A model generated the notes under the pieces. The model did not search any database. It was not told where the DNA came from and worked only from the letters and a program-made list of their open reading frames with translations. 15,697 nucleotides of DNA from an uncultured Porphyromonadaceae bacterium (GTDB lineage: Bacteria > Bacteroidota > Bacteroidia > Bacteroidales > Muribaculaceae), in contig UQLO01000046.1 of NCBI GenBank assembly GCA_900541865.1, forward strand, positions 1-15,697, read 5' to 3'. Position numbers and translations under genes: made by a program. Positions 15,695 through 15,697 of the stretch are shown in pieces (position 1 is the stretch's first letter; every line of letters starts with the position of its first letter).

Positions 15695-15697
15695 ATT

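Overview
The window looks like a chromosomal segment of a Bacteroidales bacterium. The clearest signs are promoters of the Bacteroidetes type (TTTG, a 20-base spacer, then TAnnTTTG) in front of several genes, almost no Shine-Dalgarno sequences, and a typical gut-Bacteroidales gene set: endonuclease IV, an SLC45/GPH-like sugar transporter, single-chain iron-sulfur L-serine ammonia-lyase, a GHL10 glycosidase-like protein and ClpC. The housekeeping block is rich in C-ending codons and clearly GC-rich by eye. That is unlike Bacteroides itself and suggests a relative of Muribaculaceae. This placement is inference, not a database result.

Layout. Bases 1-238 hold two copies plus the beginning of a third of a 114-bp tandem repeat; each unit can fold into three hairpins. 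Bases 477-2238 carry a two-gene, lower-GC cassette of RloA/AbiLi-type ATPase plus RloB/AbiLii-type protein, with its own promoter; it is most likely an abortive-infection phage-defence pair. Bases 2410-7832 are a GC-rich plus-strand run: nfo, a 12-TM MFS transporter with a very large inserted periplasmic domain, sdaA, and a secreted GHL10 protein. The run ends in a strong 21-bp bidirectional terminator shared with the convergent clpC gene. clpC (minus strand, 10474 down to 7904) has a leader containing both a housekeeping -7 box and an almost perfect sigma-54 (-24/-12) site.

Bases 10679-15428 (minus strand) form a second low-GC cassette of two tightly coupled genes. One is a 1054-aa RapA/DrmD-like SNF2 helicase with an N-terminal SH3/Tudor-like segment. 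The other is a 526-aa Hsp70/actin-fold ATPase that lacks a substrate-binding domain and instead carries a proline-rich linker and a long charged coiled coil inserted in its ATPase fold. The operon has a textbook Bacteroidetes promoter and lies between clpC and a tRNA-Gly(CCC) gene at the right edge. This helicase plus Hsp70-like pair is the best candidate for a little-described, probably defence-related system in the window.

How the parts relate: the middle block is ordinary metabolism and maintenance (base-excision repair, sugar uptake, serine catabolism, envelope glycan processing, proteolysis). The flanking low-GC two-gene cassettes look horizontally acquired, though no integrase, transposase or attachment-site duplication is visible.
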